DNA of 43,613 nt from contig CATZRD010000018.1 of the NCBI GenBank assembly GCA_958423465.1, positions 1 to 43,613 of the forward strand, written 5' to 3'. The translations under genes and the position numbers were made by a program. Shown piece after piece: positions 1 to 8,386 of this stretch. The stretch comes from an uncultured Oscillospiraceae bacterium. Its GTDB lineage: Bacteria > Bacillota > Clostridia > Oscillospirales > Oscillospiraceae. Numbering within the stretch: position 1 is the stretch's first letter; each line of letters begins with the position of its first letter. The notes beneath the pieces were generated by a model. That model searched no databases. It saw only the letters and a program-made list of their open reading frames with translations, and was not told the DNA's origin.

Positions 1-1
1 A

Positions 2-280
2 ACCGCGTTGACCATTCTATCACCACAACTATGCGGCATCAAGGACTGGTACGATGACGGTCTCCGTTATGTCGTGCTGCTCTACCGGGCGGAACACTTT
101 TTTGGCACGCTACTTTCCTCCGATGAAGGGGAGGTTTGGTGGGAGGAGATAGAAAATGTCCCTGATTTGCGCCTCGCGTCAGAAGATATGATGGATATGC
201 TTCGTGTGTTCAGAGAGGATAGCCTCAGCGAGTTCTTTTACTATAAAGACGGCAGTAGCTGGAGCTATGAGTTGAAATAG
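2..280 (+). CDS. Nudix hydrolase, C-terminal part (5' end outside window)
   Basis: The frame is already open at base 2, so this is the last 92 residues of a gene that begins upstream of the window. The visible part (GIKDWYDDGLRYVVLLY, then EGEVWWEEIENVPDL, then a helical tail) resembles the C-terminal half of Firmicute MutT/8-oxo-dGTP diphosphatase proteins of the Nudix superfamily, which clear oxidised nucleotides from the pool. The catalytic Nudix box would lie upstream and cannot be checked, so substrate and activity are inferred. A TTG at base 8 could be read as a start, but it has no ribosome binding site and sits inside the conserved fold. A hairpin terminator follows the stop. Confidence 0.62.
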   Translation, partial: TALTILSPQLCGIKDWYDDGLRYVVLLYRAEHFFGTLLSSDEGEVWWEEIENVPDLRLASEDMMDMLRVFREDSLSEFFYYKDGSSWSYELK

Positions 281-281
281 C

Positions 282-335
282 AGTTTGTGGCGCAAAGGTT
301 TTAAAAGTAAAAAGTCCTTTTATAGCATGGAGCCA
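282..335 (+). repeat. Imperfect direct repeat, copy 1 (copy 2 at about 914-970)
   Basis: About 55 bp just after the Nudix stop resemble the stretch after the HEAT-like gene stop at about 914-970. The strongest shared core is AAAAAGTC-TTTTATAGCAT followed by AGCCA, and the flanks (AGTT-GT-GC-GCA-AA) also align. Each copy is followed by a hairpin terminator. The repeat therefore brackets the small HEAT-like gene. It could be a recombination or insertion scar, or a duplicated gene-end unit. Confidence 0.5.
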
Positions 336-376
336 AAAATCGACAAGCTTCGACAAGTAGTTTGTCGATTTTCTTT
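335..376 (+). terminator. Rho-independent terminator after the Nudix gene
   Basis: AAAATCGACAA pairs with TTGTCGATTTT across a loop of about 14 nt, and the 3' arm runs into TTTTCTTT. This fits a plus-strand intrinsic terminator for the Nudix gene. Confidence 0.65.
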
Positions 377-454
377 GCCCTATACTTCCTTCCAATGATA
401 TGCTATACTTGCTGTGAGGAAGTGTCAAATCGGAAGCTGTGGGGGCTGATAACG

Positions 455-901
455 ATGAAGGAAGCTATCGTTGCGAAGTTAACTGCAAAAGATGATAAAT
501 ATGCCTGCGCTCTTTCTGATAAAATCATATCAGAAAGTCAAGAAACAGATGAATGGTACGAATATTTTGATGACTTCGCCTCGCTGCTCGACCATCCAAA
601 ATCATTGGTAAGAAATCGAGCGTTGTATATTCTTGCGGCAAATGCTCAGTGGGATGAGGAAAACCGTTTTGATGCGATCATATCTGATTTTCTCACACAT
701 ATCACAGATGAAAAACTGATTACAGCCAGACAGTGTATCAAGGCTCTTGCTCAGGTAGGCTTGGCAAAGCCGCAGTATATCCCAAGGATCTTGTCATGCT
801 TGCAGGATGCCGATTTATCAAGGTACCAGGACAGTATGCGCCCGCTGATTGAAAAGGACAGGGAAGAAACCAAAAGGATATTGACAGCCGCCGGTTTGTA
901 A
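455..901 (+). CDS. Small HEAT-like helical repeat protein
   Basis: A 148-residue, mostly helical, soluble protein starting MKEAIVAKLTAKDDKY. I chose ATG 455 because the upstream TTG at 362 lies inside the preceding terminator, while this ATG follows a G-rich stretch (GTGGGGG). Residues of about 50-135 show HEAT-like helix pairs (LVRNRALYILAANAQW, LITARQCIKALAQVG, YIPRILSCL). Similar hypothetical proteins are widespread in Clostridia; no enzyme motif is visible. It is probably a protein-protein interaction scaffold, with unknown partner. It is flanked by the imperfect direct repeats at 282 and 914 and by hairpin terminators on both sides, so it is a one-gene unit. Confidence 0.75.
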   Translation: MKEAIVAKLTAKDDKYACALSDKIISESQETDEWYEYFDDFASLLDHPKSLVRNRALYILAANAQWDEENRFDAIISDFLTHITDEKLITARQCIKALAQVGLAKPQYIPRILSCLQDADLSRYQDSMRPLIEKDREETKRILTAAGL

Positions 902-913
902 TGCAGACGGTCA

Positions 914-970
914 AGTTCGTTGCGGCACAATGGGTTTAAGCCAAAAAGTCTTTTTATAGCATAAAGCCAG
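914..970 (+). repeat. Imperfect direct repeat, copy 2
   Basis: Counterpart of the repeat at 282-335. It lies just after the HEAT-like gene stop and carries the same AAAAAGTC-TTTTATAGCAT core. Confidence 0.5.
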
Positions 971-1020
971 CGAAAGAAACCTGTTTTTTGAGTAAATCAA
1001 AAGGCAGGTTTCTTCTTTTA
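971..1020 (+). terminator. Rho-independent terminator after the HEAT-like gene
   Basis: AAAGAAACCTG (973-983) pairs with CAGGTTTCTT (1005-1014), followed by CTTTTA. The loop of about 21 nt is A/T rich. Orientation fits termination of the plus-strand gene ending at 901. Confidence 0.7.
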
Positions 1021-1118
1021 TCTGAGAAAAACACTCGGAGATACCACGCAAACAGCCGTGTGGATGGTCTATGACCAGAGAATGTGACCATTTTAATCCA
1101 CATATAGGTAACAATGCA

Positions 1119-1151
1119 GTTGTAGCAAAATATGATTATTTGTAAGTTTAG
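1119..1151 (+). promoter_or_regulatory. Upstream element of the recombinase remnant, repeated at 1811-1852
   Basis: TTGTAGCAAAA followed by TTATTTGTAAGTTT lies just before the ribosome binding site of the gene at 1167. The same two blocks, TTGTAGCAAAA and TTATTTGTAGGTTT, recur at 1810-1852 before the KilA-N gene, where 17 nt instead of 5 nt separate them and a TATAAT (1829-1834) sits in the gap. Two copies upstream of two neighbouring genes suggest a shared binding site or duplicated promoter region. Confidence 0.45.
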
Positions 1152-1166
1152 AAAGGAATTACCCTC

Positions 1167-1802
1167 ATGTCACTTTTATATGGATTCATGTCTTCGCCTG
1201 ATGGCCGAATCATTGTTGATCCGGTAAAATCAAATATCGTCAGGACCATCTATCAGCAATACCTCTCCGGCATGAGCCTGGGCGGGATTGCTGATTTTCT
1301 TTTTGAGCAAGGGATACCATCTCCCAAGGGTAAAGACCGTTGGACGCAGCCGGTGCTCAGCAATTTGCTCTCCAATCAGAAGTACGTCGGCTACATCGTC
1401 AGCTTCGATGATTTCTTCCTGGCACAAGGTGAAAAGAGTAAGCGTAGCAATATCGATGAAGATACCAATAAGCGAAAGGTCACTCGGTACAACTCCCAGT
1501 GTGTGCTAAGTGGCCTTTTGGTTTGTGCGGAGTGCAATCATAACTATCGGCGCATTACCCGGCCTTCGGGCGAAATTGTCTGGCGCTGTGCCAACCGTGT
1601 GGAGCATGGAAAGATGTTTTGCAAGCATTCGCCCTCTGTCTCAGAAGAAAGGATTAAAGATCTTATCTGTAAGAAACTGGGTATGAGTACATTCAATGAA
1701 GATCAGATCAAAGAGCAGATTGACACTTTTTTAATCCATTCAGATGGCAGCCTACAAATTGAGCTGCAAAACACAGAATATTTTGAATTGTTGCCGAATT
1801 GA
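1167..1802 (+). CDS. Large serine recombinase remnant: recombinase domain plus zinc ribbon, no catalytic domain
   Basis: A 211-residue protein covering only the C-terminal part of a large serine recombinase. Residues 1-90 match the Recombinase DNA-binding domain (YGFMSSPDGRIIVDP; GIPSPKGKDRWTQPVL; NQKYVGYI). Residues 105-150 match the zinc beta-ribbon (CVLSGLLVCAECNHNY, WRCANR, C at about 152). The N-terminal resolvase domain with its catalytic serine is absent, and the usual C-terminal coiled coil is short. A good ribosome binding site (AGAAAGGAATT) precedes ATG 1167, so it may be made as a DNA-binding protein rather than being a dead fragment. It heads a co-directional run with the KilA-N and YobI-type genes and cannot recombine DNA by itself. 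Confidence 0.8.
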   Translation: MSLLYGFMSSPDGRIIVDPVKSNIVRTIYQQYLSGMSLGGIADFLFEQGIPSPKGKDRWTQPVLSNLLSNQKYVGYIVSFDDFFLAQGEKSKRSNIDEDTNKRKVTRYNSQCVLSGLLVCAECNHNYRRITRPSGEIVWRCANRVEHGKMFCKHSPSVSEERIKDLICKKLGMSTFNEDQIKEQIDTFLIHSDGSLQIELQNTEYFELLPN

Positions 1803-1873
1803 GTCTATCTTTGTAGCAAAAGGTATGGTATAATATCCTTATTTGTAGGTTTGTCCGGAGAAGGGAGTTTACC

Positions 1874-2491
1874 ATGACGGATCGAGAAGCGCAAATTGAA
1901 GCGCTGTGGACTTATGAGATATCCACAGAGAAGGCTTTCCGGCGTGCAGTAAAGAAAGGATTCATCTCTCAAACAGAAGCGGACGAGTTCTCTGAAAAAC
2001 TGTTTGAACAATTGGACACCAAAAAGATCCCAGGATTTCTCCCATCGCCTCTTGGTGAAAAAATGCGTATTGAAGATATACGGGTCAATCCCTATGTTTC
2101 CATGACGGAAATTGCCAAGGAAACGAAAACATCCAGTCCAAGCTATCTTATTCAAAGTTGGATGCGGAGCAACACCACAATTGAGTACCTGCGGATTTGG
2201 GAGAAAATTTATAACCCACAGTTTCAGGAAGATGCTTGTGATGAACTGATCCGCATGGTACACACCACCAGCACCACGCTGACACCTTCATTATGGATCA
2301 ATACTACCCATGCATTAGGAATGCGGACGAGCCGCAGTAAGGGTGGTGGGACGACAGCGCATCCAGAGATTGCTGAAATGTTCCGAGCATGGCTATTTCC
2401 TGAATTTATGTTAAGGCTGGTGCAATGGTATCGAATGTTTCAGCATGATGATAATAATAAAACCTGCCATGTATCCGAACTGTATTGCTAA
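1874..2491 (+). CDS. KilA-N domain protein
   Basis: A 205-residue protein with a strong ribosome binding site (GGAGAAGGGAG) before ATG 1874. Residues 1-70 are a helical N-terminal extension. Residues of about 75-195 match the KilA-N fold found in phage and bacterial nucleoproteins: YVSMTEIAKETK, SPSYLIQSWMRSNTTIEYL, WINTTHALGMRTS, then GGGTTAHPEIAEMFRAWLF and PEFMLRLVQWYR. KilA-N domains are taken to bind nucleic acid, often in phage antirepressor-like proteins. The gene lies between the recombinase remnant and the YobI-type NTPase, all on the same strand. Role here is unknown; a regulator or sensor subunit of the cassette is an inference. Confidence 0.82.
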   Translation: MTDREAQIEALWTYEISTEKAFRRAVKKGFISQTEADEFSEKLFEQLDTKKIPGFLPSPLGEKMRIEDIRVNPYVSMTEIAKETKTSSPSYLIQSWMRSNTTIEYLRIWEKIYNPQFQEDACDELIRMVHTTSTTLTPSLWINTTHALGMRTSRSKGGGTTAHPEIAEMFRAWLFPEFMLRLVQWYRMFQHDDNNKTCHVSELYC

Positions 2492-2543
2492 AATTCTACA
2501 AAGTTGAGGTACTGCGCAAGCACGCAAAAAGGAGACGAGATTT

Positions 2544-5500
2544 TTGCCATTAGAGAACCAATTTCGGCCACTGACGCCCAATGATGCAGTTGATCTTTGC
2601 CATTACAAGGAAGCATTGGATCATGTATTTTCTCGCCGTGAAATCCGTAATATCGCCCTTACTGGCTCTTACGGTTCCGGAAAAAGCAGCGTAATCCGTA
2701 GCTACGAAAATATTCACAAGGAGCGGACCTTTATCCATATCTCCCTGGCTCGGTTTGAAGAACAAGGGCAGTCTGTTAGCGATTCATCTGACCGGACCAA
2801 AATAGTAAACATTCTGGAAGGAAAAATCATCAATCAGCTCCTTCATCAGATTCCCGAAAAAAGGCTGCCTCCTTCCTATGCTCAATTGCAAGATAAAATC
2901 CCCTGGGGCTATCACCTCTTGGTGGTGCTTGCCATATTGGCCCTTACTATATCCGGGATATACGTTTTTCAGTTTCAAAAGTGGTGTTCTACAGTTTCAA
3001 ATCTAGCCGAGAGTTGGATAAAGCCTCTTTTGCTGATCACCACCAATCCCTACGGCCGTCTGATCGGCATTGGCTTTCTTCTGATTTTGCTGGGTAGCGG
3101 AATGTTCTACATCCTACGAACTTATCCATTTCGGATATTATTCAAGAAAGTGGATTTAAAGGGGCTCGTAGGCATCGAGTTATTCAATGCTGAGGAAGAT
3201 ACGTATTTTGATAAATATTTACACAATGTCCTCTATTTATTTGACCAAGCTGATGCTGATGCCATTATTTTTGAGGACTTGGACCGTTACGATGTGACCC
3301 TTATCTTTGAAAAGCTCCGAGAGATCAGTGATTTAGCATACAGCCGCGAAAAGCAAGGACTGCGCCAAGGGAAAAAACCCTTACGGTTTTTCTACCTCAT
3401 TCGGGATGATGTGTTTACTGCCCCGGACCGAAGCAAATTCTTCGATTTTATTATCCCCGTTGTGCCCGTTGTGGATGCCTCCAATTCCTGCGATCAACTT
3501 TTGCAGCGATTTAAGGAGGCCGGTTTCGAGGGACTTTTTAATAAGCGGTTTTTGCAGGACGTGTCTTTATATCTCGGCGATATGCGTCTGGTTTCCAACA
3601 TTGTTAACGAGTATATCGTCTATCGCGGACGTCTTAGCGGCAGTGGTTTGACAACTAAACCAGACCGTCAACTGGCCATGGTTATCTACAAGAATCTCTA
3701 CCCTGGAGACTTTGATCTACTACAAAAAGGCAGGGGATATGTATATGCGTTGTTTGAGCAGAAAAAAAGGCTACAGGAAGAAAGGAAAGCTCAGCTTGAT
3801 CCCAAAATTCAGGAACTCCACCGCCAGCTTGAAAATGCAAAAAACGAATCACTGAAGTCCATAGATGACCTAAACGCGCTCTATTTCCCTCTCTCAGAGA
3901 GTGGAATTACTATTGACGGAGTCAATACATCCAATTTTAGTCGTACGGAACTGGTTCGAAGGATTCTAGAAAAACCCGATGCGGTGGAATTTACCTATTA
4001 TGATCATTACTATTCCAGTTATTGGAGTAAACACACAACCTCCTTGGATGTAGTGTCAAAGCGGGCGGAAATGGAAGCCAATGCGGAGTATGCCCAACGC
4101 AAACGAAACATAGAGTATCAGGATATCCAGCGCCAAAAAAAGATTACCGTGGAACTTCGACGCTTGCAAACAACTCAGACGGAATTATCCACCATGAATC
4201 TACGGGAACTTCTTCTGTGCTTTGAACCAGACGAAGATGATGCTTTCTGGTCCCCCGAACTTCCTCCTTATGAGCCGGAGAACTATCTGTCCAAAATCCA
4301 GAACAGCAAAAATTTCTGCCTTTTGAAATATCTGATACGAAACGGCTATATTGACGAGAACTATGCCGCCTATGTCAGCTACTTCTATCCCAACAGCCTC
4401 ACCGCACAGGATCGGAATTTTCTCCTGTCCATCGCGGATCGCATATCTCTGGCACAGGAATACCATTTGGATCGACCGGATGCAGTATTGGAACGCTTAG
4501 AAGAAGCCGATTTTTCTCTCCGTGAGGTACGGAACTTCGATTTGCTGGCCTATCTCCTGAGAAACAATGATTCAAAACTCAGTACCTTTCTACAAAGCAG
4601 CACAAATGATCTAAGTGCCTATCATTTCTTTGCTGCATTCTGGCGCACAGGGCGGCGATCCACTCGCGCCTTTCGCTTCATCCGCGCATTGTATCGAGAA
4701 CAGCCAAGGTGGTTCCGTATATGGTGCGAAAACGAGCGGATTCTTTTGGAGGGTGAGTGGCGGCTCTTTATCCTGGATAGTCTATATTTTTTCTCTTCGG
4801 AGTTTCTCAAAAATATCAATTCAGGGAACTGGTTGACCAGAAAGATTTCTGCCGATCCAGAATTTCTCCAGCTAGACCACCCAAACATTCGGCGGTTGAT
4901 TCCAGCGTTAAAGGCATTGAACGTTCAATTTTCTCAGATAGATTATCGAAATGAAGATATCTCTCTGGTACAAGAAATCTGTAGGGAAAATCTCTACACG
5001 CTGAATCTCTCCGTGCTGAAAACGGCTATGGCCGTTTTTTGGAACGTCCCACCCGTCGAGGTGGAGAGCCGCAGCTATAGCTATATTCACCTCCATCCGG
5101 AGGAACCACTGTCCTTGCGTGTGCGGGAAGAAATGGATGCCTACGCCGATGCAATTCTTCATGAGAATGTTGCCCGATTTTCTGACAGTGAAGCCGCTGT
5201 TATTGACTTTCTAAATTGTGAAACCCTCTCTGAATCGCAAAAAGAGGAATATATCCGAAGGATGGACACAGTCCTGGAGGATATCAACAACGTGACCTCA
5301 CGCACACTCTGGCCTGCGCTGATAGAAAGCCAGCGCATTGCGTATACTTGGCAGAATATGGCGGATTACTTTGTCGAGTCTGGTAAGGACACGGACAACC
5401 TTTCGCCGGAACTGTCTGCTTTCATCAACAGTAGTTGCACGCCTTTAGACTGGAATTTTGATCATCTGAACGAGCGCATAGGTGATCAGGCAGACAAGCT

Positions 5501-6287
5501 GCGTCAAGCGGTTCTTGTCAGCAAGACTCTCTCATTGGAACGCTACCGAGCCGCTTTGGAAGGTATGACTTTCTCCTACCAGAGTTCCTTTCCATTCCAT
5601 GATATTCCTGACGAACGGATGAAAATCGTCCTGGAAGTGGGAATCGTTCCTGTCACAATCAAAAATGCTGAGGTAGTTAAAGAGTATTATCCGCAATTGT
5701 GGAACAACTTCATCTTGCCAAAAGGTGTAGAGGACTTGATAGAGTTGATGGATGCCAATGAGATTCAACTGGAAGAGGCGGAACTGGCAAGCCTTTTGGA
5801 GGATTCCCGGATGAGCGATGATTCTGCCAAAAAGATCTTGTTCATCTTTTCGAAACCCGTTCCTCTGCGGGGCAGAACCTTCTCTGCTGCTGTTCGAGCC
5901 CGCATTGTAGAAGCCCACCTCGATCCTAAGGATATCCCACTTTTGCTGGAATCCTTTGCCCAAGAGTCTCCCAGTGTCCAATCTGCGTTTTTGAAGTATA
6001 CCAAAGAGCATGCAGATTTGGTCGCTGATGTGGCGGAGCATGAGCAATTCATTCCACCGAAGGTCTATGCTGCCTGTCTGAATGTGTTGACGGAAAGTCG
6101 GCTTCTTACCCTGCGGCCATATTTGACGAATAGCAACTTTGAAATCGTATGCACAGAAAATAAGAAGCCCCAATTCTCCGATGTACCGGAAGTTCGGGCC
6201 ATCCTGAACGCCTTTAAGGCATACCACTGGATTTCCAGTTGGAAGGCAAAGGATGGAAAAATTATCGCTTATCCCACACGGAAGTAA
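2544..6287 (+). CDS. YobI-type membrane-anchored P-loop NTPase
   Basis: A 1247-residue protein starting at TTG 2544, set by AAAGGAGACGAG 5-10 nt upstream. Walker A is GSYGSGKSS at residues 41-49, and Walker B is IIFEDLDRYD near residue 245. Two hydrophobic segments (about 121-143 and 172-193) are inserted between them, so the NTPase is probably membrane-anchored, as in the YobI and KAP P-loop families. A basic/charged coiled-coil region follows (about 415-450 and 505-550), then a long helical, repeat-like C-terminal half with no recognised enzyme motif. YobI-type NTPases are accessory genes of unknown function; large STAND/KAP-like NTPases often act in phage defence. It ends a three-gene run with the recombinase remnant and KilA-N genes. 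Confidence 0.85.
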   Translation: MPLENQFRPLTPNDAVDLCHYKEALDHVFSRREIRNIALTGSYGSGKSSVIRSYENIHKERTFIHISLARFEEQGQSVSDSSDRTKIVNILEGKIINQLLHQIPEKRLPPSYAQLQDKIPWGYHLLVVLAILALTISGIYVFQFQKWCSTVSNLAESWIKPLLLITTNPYGRLIGIGFLLILLGSGMFYILRTYPFRILFKKVDLKGLVGIELFNAEEDTYFDKYLHNVLYLFDQADADAIIFEDLDRYDVTLIFEKLREISDLAYSREKQGLRQGKKPLRFFYLIRDDVFTAPDRSKFFDFIIPVVPVVDASNSCDQLLQRFKEAGFEGLFNKRFLQDVSLYLGDMRLVSNIVNEYIVYRGRLSGSGLTTKPDRQLAMVIYKNLYPGDFDLLQKGRGYVYALFEQKKRLQEERKAQLDPKIQELHRQLENAKNESLKSIDDLNALYFPLSESGITIDGVNTSNFSRTELVRRILEKPDAVEFTYYDHYYSSYWSKHTTSLDVVSKRAEMEANAEYAQRKRNIEYQDIQRQKKITVELRRLQTTQTELSTMNLRELLLCFEPDEDDAFWSPELPPYEPENYLSKIQNSKNFCLLKYLIRNGYIDENYAAYVSYFYPNSLTAQDRNFLLSIADRISLAQEYHLDRPDAVLERLEEADFSLREVRNFDLLAYLLRNNDSKLSTFLQSSTNDLSAYHFFAAFWRTGRRSTRAFRFIRALYREQPRWFRIWCENERILLEGEWRLFILDSLYFFSSEFLKNINSGNWLTRKISADPEFLQLDHPNIRRLIPALKALNVQFSQIDYRNEDISLVQEICRENLYTLNLSVLKTAMAVFWNVPPVEVESRSYSYIHLHPEEPLSLRVREEMDAYADAILHENVARFSDSEAAVIDFLNCETLSESQKEEYIRRMDTVLEDINNVTSRTLWPALIESQRIAYTWQNMADYFVESGKDTDNLSPELSAFINSSCTPLDWNFDHLNERIGDQADKLRQAVLVSKTLSLERYRAALEGMTFSYQSSFPFHDIPDERMKIVLEVGIVPVTIKNAEVVKEYYPQLWNNFILPKGVEDLIELMDANEIQLEEAELASLLEDSRMSDDSAKKILFIFSKPVPLRGRTFSAAVRARIVEAHLDPKDIPLLLESFAQESPSVQSAFLKYTKEHADLVADVAEHEQFIPPKVYAACLNVLTESRLLTLRPYLTNSNFEIVCTENKKPQFSDVPEVRAILNAFKAYHWISSWKAKDGKIIAYPTRK

Positions 6288-6311
6288 GCGCATATTTGAA
6301 GAACAGATATC

Positions 6312-6457
6312 GAGATTCCTATAAATGAGCAAAACTGGCGAGTTGCACAAAATTGGAGGTAAGATTCCACGGGGCAGAGACGAATTGTGGTGGTTTATCC
6401 ATTTTGGAAAGAACGAATTTGTGCATTCCTACAGATTTACTCATTTATAGGAGATTC
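6312..6457. repeat. MITE-like element with about 45-bp imperfect inverted repeats
   Basis: The left arm 6312-6356 and the reverse complement of the right arm 6414-6457 share CCTATAAATGAG, then AAA, CTG and TGCACAAA in the same spacing. The 57-bp centre has no coding content. The arms could fold into one long hairpin or be the ends of a small non-autonomous transposable element. No clear target-site duplication is visible at the borders. Confidence 0.55.
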
Positions 6458-6898
6458 AAAACAATAGAGAGTATCAAGAATATTTATTTGTATTGAGTGG
6501 ATAAAGCTGAAATTGAGCGGGAGTGATAATCTCAATCCGGCGTTATTTTTCCTCTAGCCCATTCTGCCGCAATGGTTTCAATGAAAAATCGATTTTAACC
6601 GCTTATTGCAAAAATCGCATAAAAGCCGCCTTTTCAGTCGGTTTTTCTGCATTAGAAGTTTGATTTTTGCTATGCTACATCTCTTACGCCAGAACCTTTA
6701 ATACAGTCTCAGCGAGCTCTTTTATACTATGGCTTTATTCTTTGTTTCTACCAGCGCACACGCCCGCCCTCGGGTTTCTCCCGATTTTCACCTCTCAACA
6801 TCTCCACAAATGGCTGACAAGCCGCACTTTTTATGACCATTTCGGCTTGCTCATTTAGGACGACGGAGCCTTGACCACATATTTGCCCACAGACAGAG
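6458..6898. other. Non-coding stretch between NTPase gene and integrative element
   Basis: About 440 bp of AT-rich sequence with no convincing gene on either strand; short open frames lack ribosome binding sites and family resemblance. One end of the integrative element, and its attachment site, probably lies here or just before the terminator at 6899. No direct repeat with the far end near 13.6 kb could be identified by eye. Confidence 0.5.
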
Positions 6899-6937
6899 AA
6901 AAACGGCCCCACCGGGTTTCTGCTCCCGGTGGGGCTG
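6899..6937 (-). terminator. Rho-independent terminator of the integrase operon
   Basis: On the minus strand AGCCCCACCGGG pairs with CCCGGTGGGGCC across an 8-nt loop and is followed by GTTTTTCTC. It sits 10 bp after the stop of the distal integrase gene. Confidence 0.85.
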
Positions 6938-6946
6938 TCATCTTGG

Positions 6947-8386
6947 TCAGCTTGCTTTGGCTTCACCCTCCAAGCGTCTTTTTTCGGTGGCCACTTCCAC
7001 TTTCATTTTGGCTATCATCTCCGCCAGGAGCCGCTCGCACTCCTCCTTGGTGTCGGCATAGATGTTTCGGGTCTCCTTCCTTCCATCGGGCCACTTAATG
7101 GAATACCTTCCGTTCCAGCGGTGGCCCTCGCCCTTGGGCTGGCCCAAGTCGCCGCTCCCCCAGTACCGGCGTTTTCCTCTCTGTGGCTTGAAGTCTGTCA
7201 TCGTATGACTGACCTCTGCCTGGGGCGTATCTGCAGGAGGGGCTTCCTTGGCGATGCCTTGGTCGATCTTCACCGCCGCTTCTTTCTTCATATCGTCAGT
7301 AACATGGGCATAGACGTTCAGGGTCGTGGCGCTGGATACATGGCCTATGATGGTGGACAGAGTTTTTACGTCCATCCCATGCTCTAAGGCGTTGGTGGCG
7401 AAGGTGTGGCGCAGATCATGGAAGCGAACCTTTTTGCACCCGGCGTGTTTTTGGATAAGGGCCAGCCGGTGACTGGCCGCGGATGGAGCTAAAGGGGCGT
7501 CCTCTTTCTTTGGAGATGGAAACAGCCATCGCGAGGATACTGTCCTTTTATATTCCCGCAGCACTTCCACCACCGCAGGTGGAAGGATCACGGTCCGGTT
7601 TGCGGCTTTGGTCTTGGGCTGGGATACGGTCAGTTCTCCTTTTGTCTGGTAGACCTGTTTGTTGACCCGCAGTTCCCCAGTGGTAAAGTTCAGGTCATCC
7701 CACTGGAGCGCCATTAGTTCTCCCACACGGAGGCCCGTGGTCAGCTCCAGAAGGAATATCTCGTAATAGCCCTCATCCTTCGCTTGGATCAGCAGCTTTT
7801 GCATTTCCTCTCTGGAGAGGACTTGCATCTCCTTCCTTCGGAGCGGAGGCAGTTTGCACCCCACTGCCGGGTTTATCACGATCAGGTTTTCCGCAATCGC
7901 TTTTTCCAGCGCTTTATAGCAGAGGCTGTGGCAGTTGTGGACTATCTGGCTGGATAATCCCTCGCCCTTAGAGTCCCTGTCCTTGCTTCTCCCGTCCATC
8001 TTCATCCAGTTGAAAAATTCCTGCAAATCTTTCTGCGTCAGCTTGTTCAGCGGGACATCTCCCACTTGAGGGATGAGGTACAGGCGGATGAAGCCCTCAT
8101 AACACCGCTGGGTACTGGGGCGGACGCCCGGTTTGCAGTAGTTCACATACCAAAATTGGAGCCACTCTCCAAAGGTCATGCCAGCTTTGGTGGTTTTTGG
8201 CGTCATGGGGACAATGGTTACTTTTAACGCCTTGAGCTTTTCCACACACTCACCCTTGGTCTTGGCAAGCACATTCTTGGTTTTAGGGAGACCTTTGTCA
8301 TCGTAGCCAATGACCACCCGGCCTTCCCAACGGCCATCTTTCCTCAGGCGGACTGTGCCCTCGCCATTTTTGCGTTTTCTTCCCAC
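6947..8386 (-). CDS. Tyrosine recombinase/integrase with a second arm-type domain at its C-terminus
   Basis: A 479-residue site-specific recombinase. Order: N-terminal AP2-like arm-binding domain (about 1-60: GEGTVRLRKDGRWEGRVVIG), SAM-like core-binding domain (about 70-170), and catalytic domain with Arg in ELTTGLRVGEL, His-x-x-Arg in FHDLRHTFAT, His in TIIGH and the nucleophile Tyr in TLNVYAHV. About 80 extra residues follow. They repeat the N-terminal arm domain: RWNGRYSIKWPDGRKETRN and IYADTKEECERLLAEM match RWEGRVVIGYDDKGLPKTKN and VLAKTKGECVEKLKAL. The start is GTG 8386, with GAGGAG 8 nt upstream inside the previous gene; the two integrases overlap by 43 bp and are translationally coupled. 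Confidence 0.92.
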   Translation of the reverse strand: MGRKRKNGEGTVRLRKDGRWEGRVVIGYDDKGLPKTKNVLAKTKGECVEKLKALKVTIVPMTPKTTKAGMTFGEWLQFWYVNYCKPGVRPSTQRCYEGFIRLYLIPQVGDVPLNKLTQKDLQEFFNWMKMDGRSKDRDSKGEGLSSQIVHNCHSLCYKALEKAIAENLIVINPAVGCKLPPLRRKEMQVLSREEMQKLLIQAKDEGYYEIFLLELTTGLRVGELMALQWDDLNFTTGELRVNKQVYQTKGELTVSQPKTKAANRTVILPPAVVEVLREYKRTVSSRWLFPSPKKEDAPLAPSAASHRLALIQKHAGCKKVRFHDLRHTFATNALEHGMDVKTLSTIIGHVSSATTLNVYAHVTDDMKKEAAVKIDQGIAKEAPPADTPQAEVSHTMTDFKPQRGKRRYWGSGDLGQPKGEGHRWNGRYSIKWPDGRKETRNIYADTKEECERLLAEMIAKMKVEVATEKRRLEGEAKAS

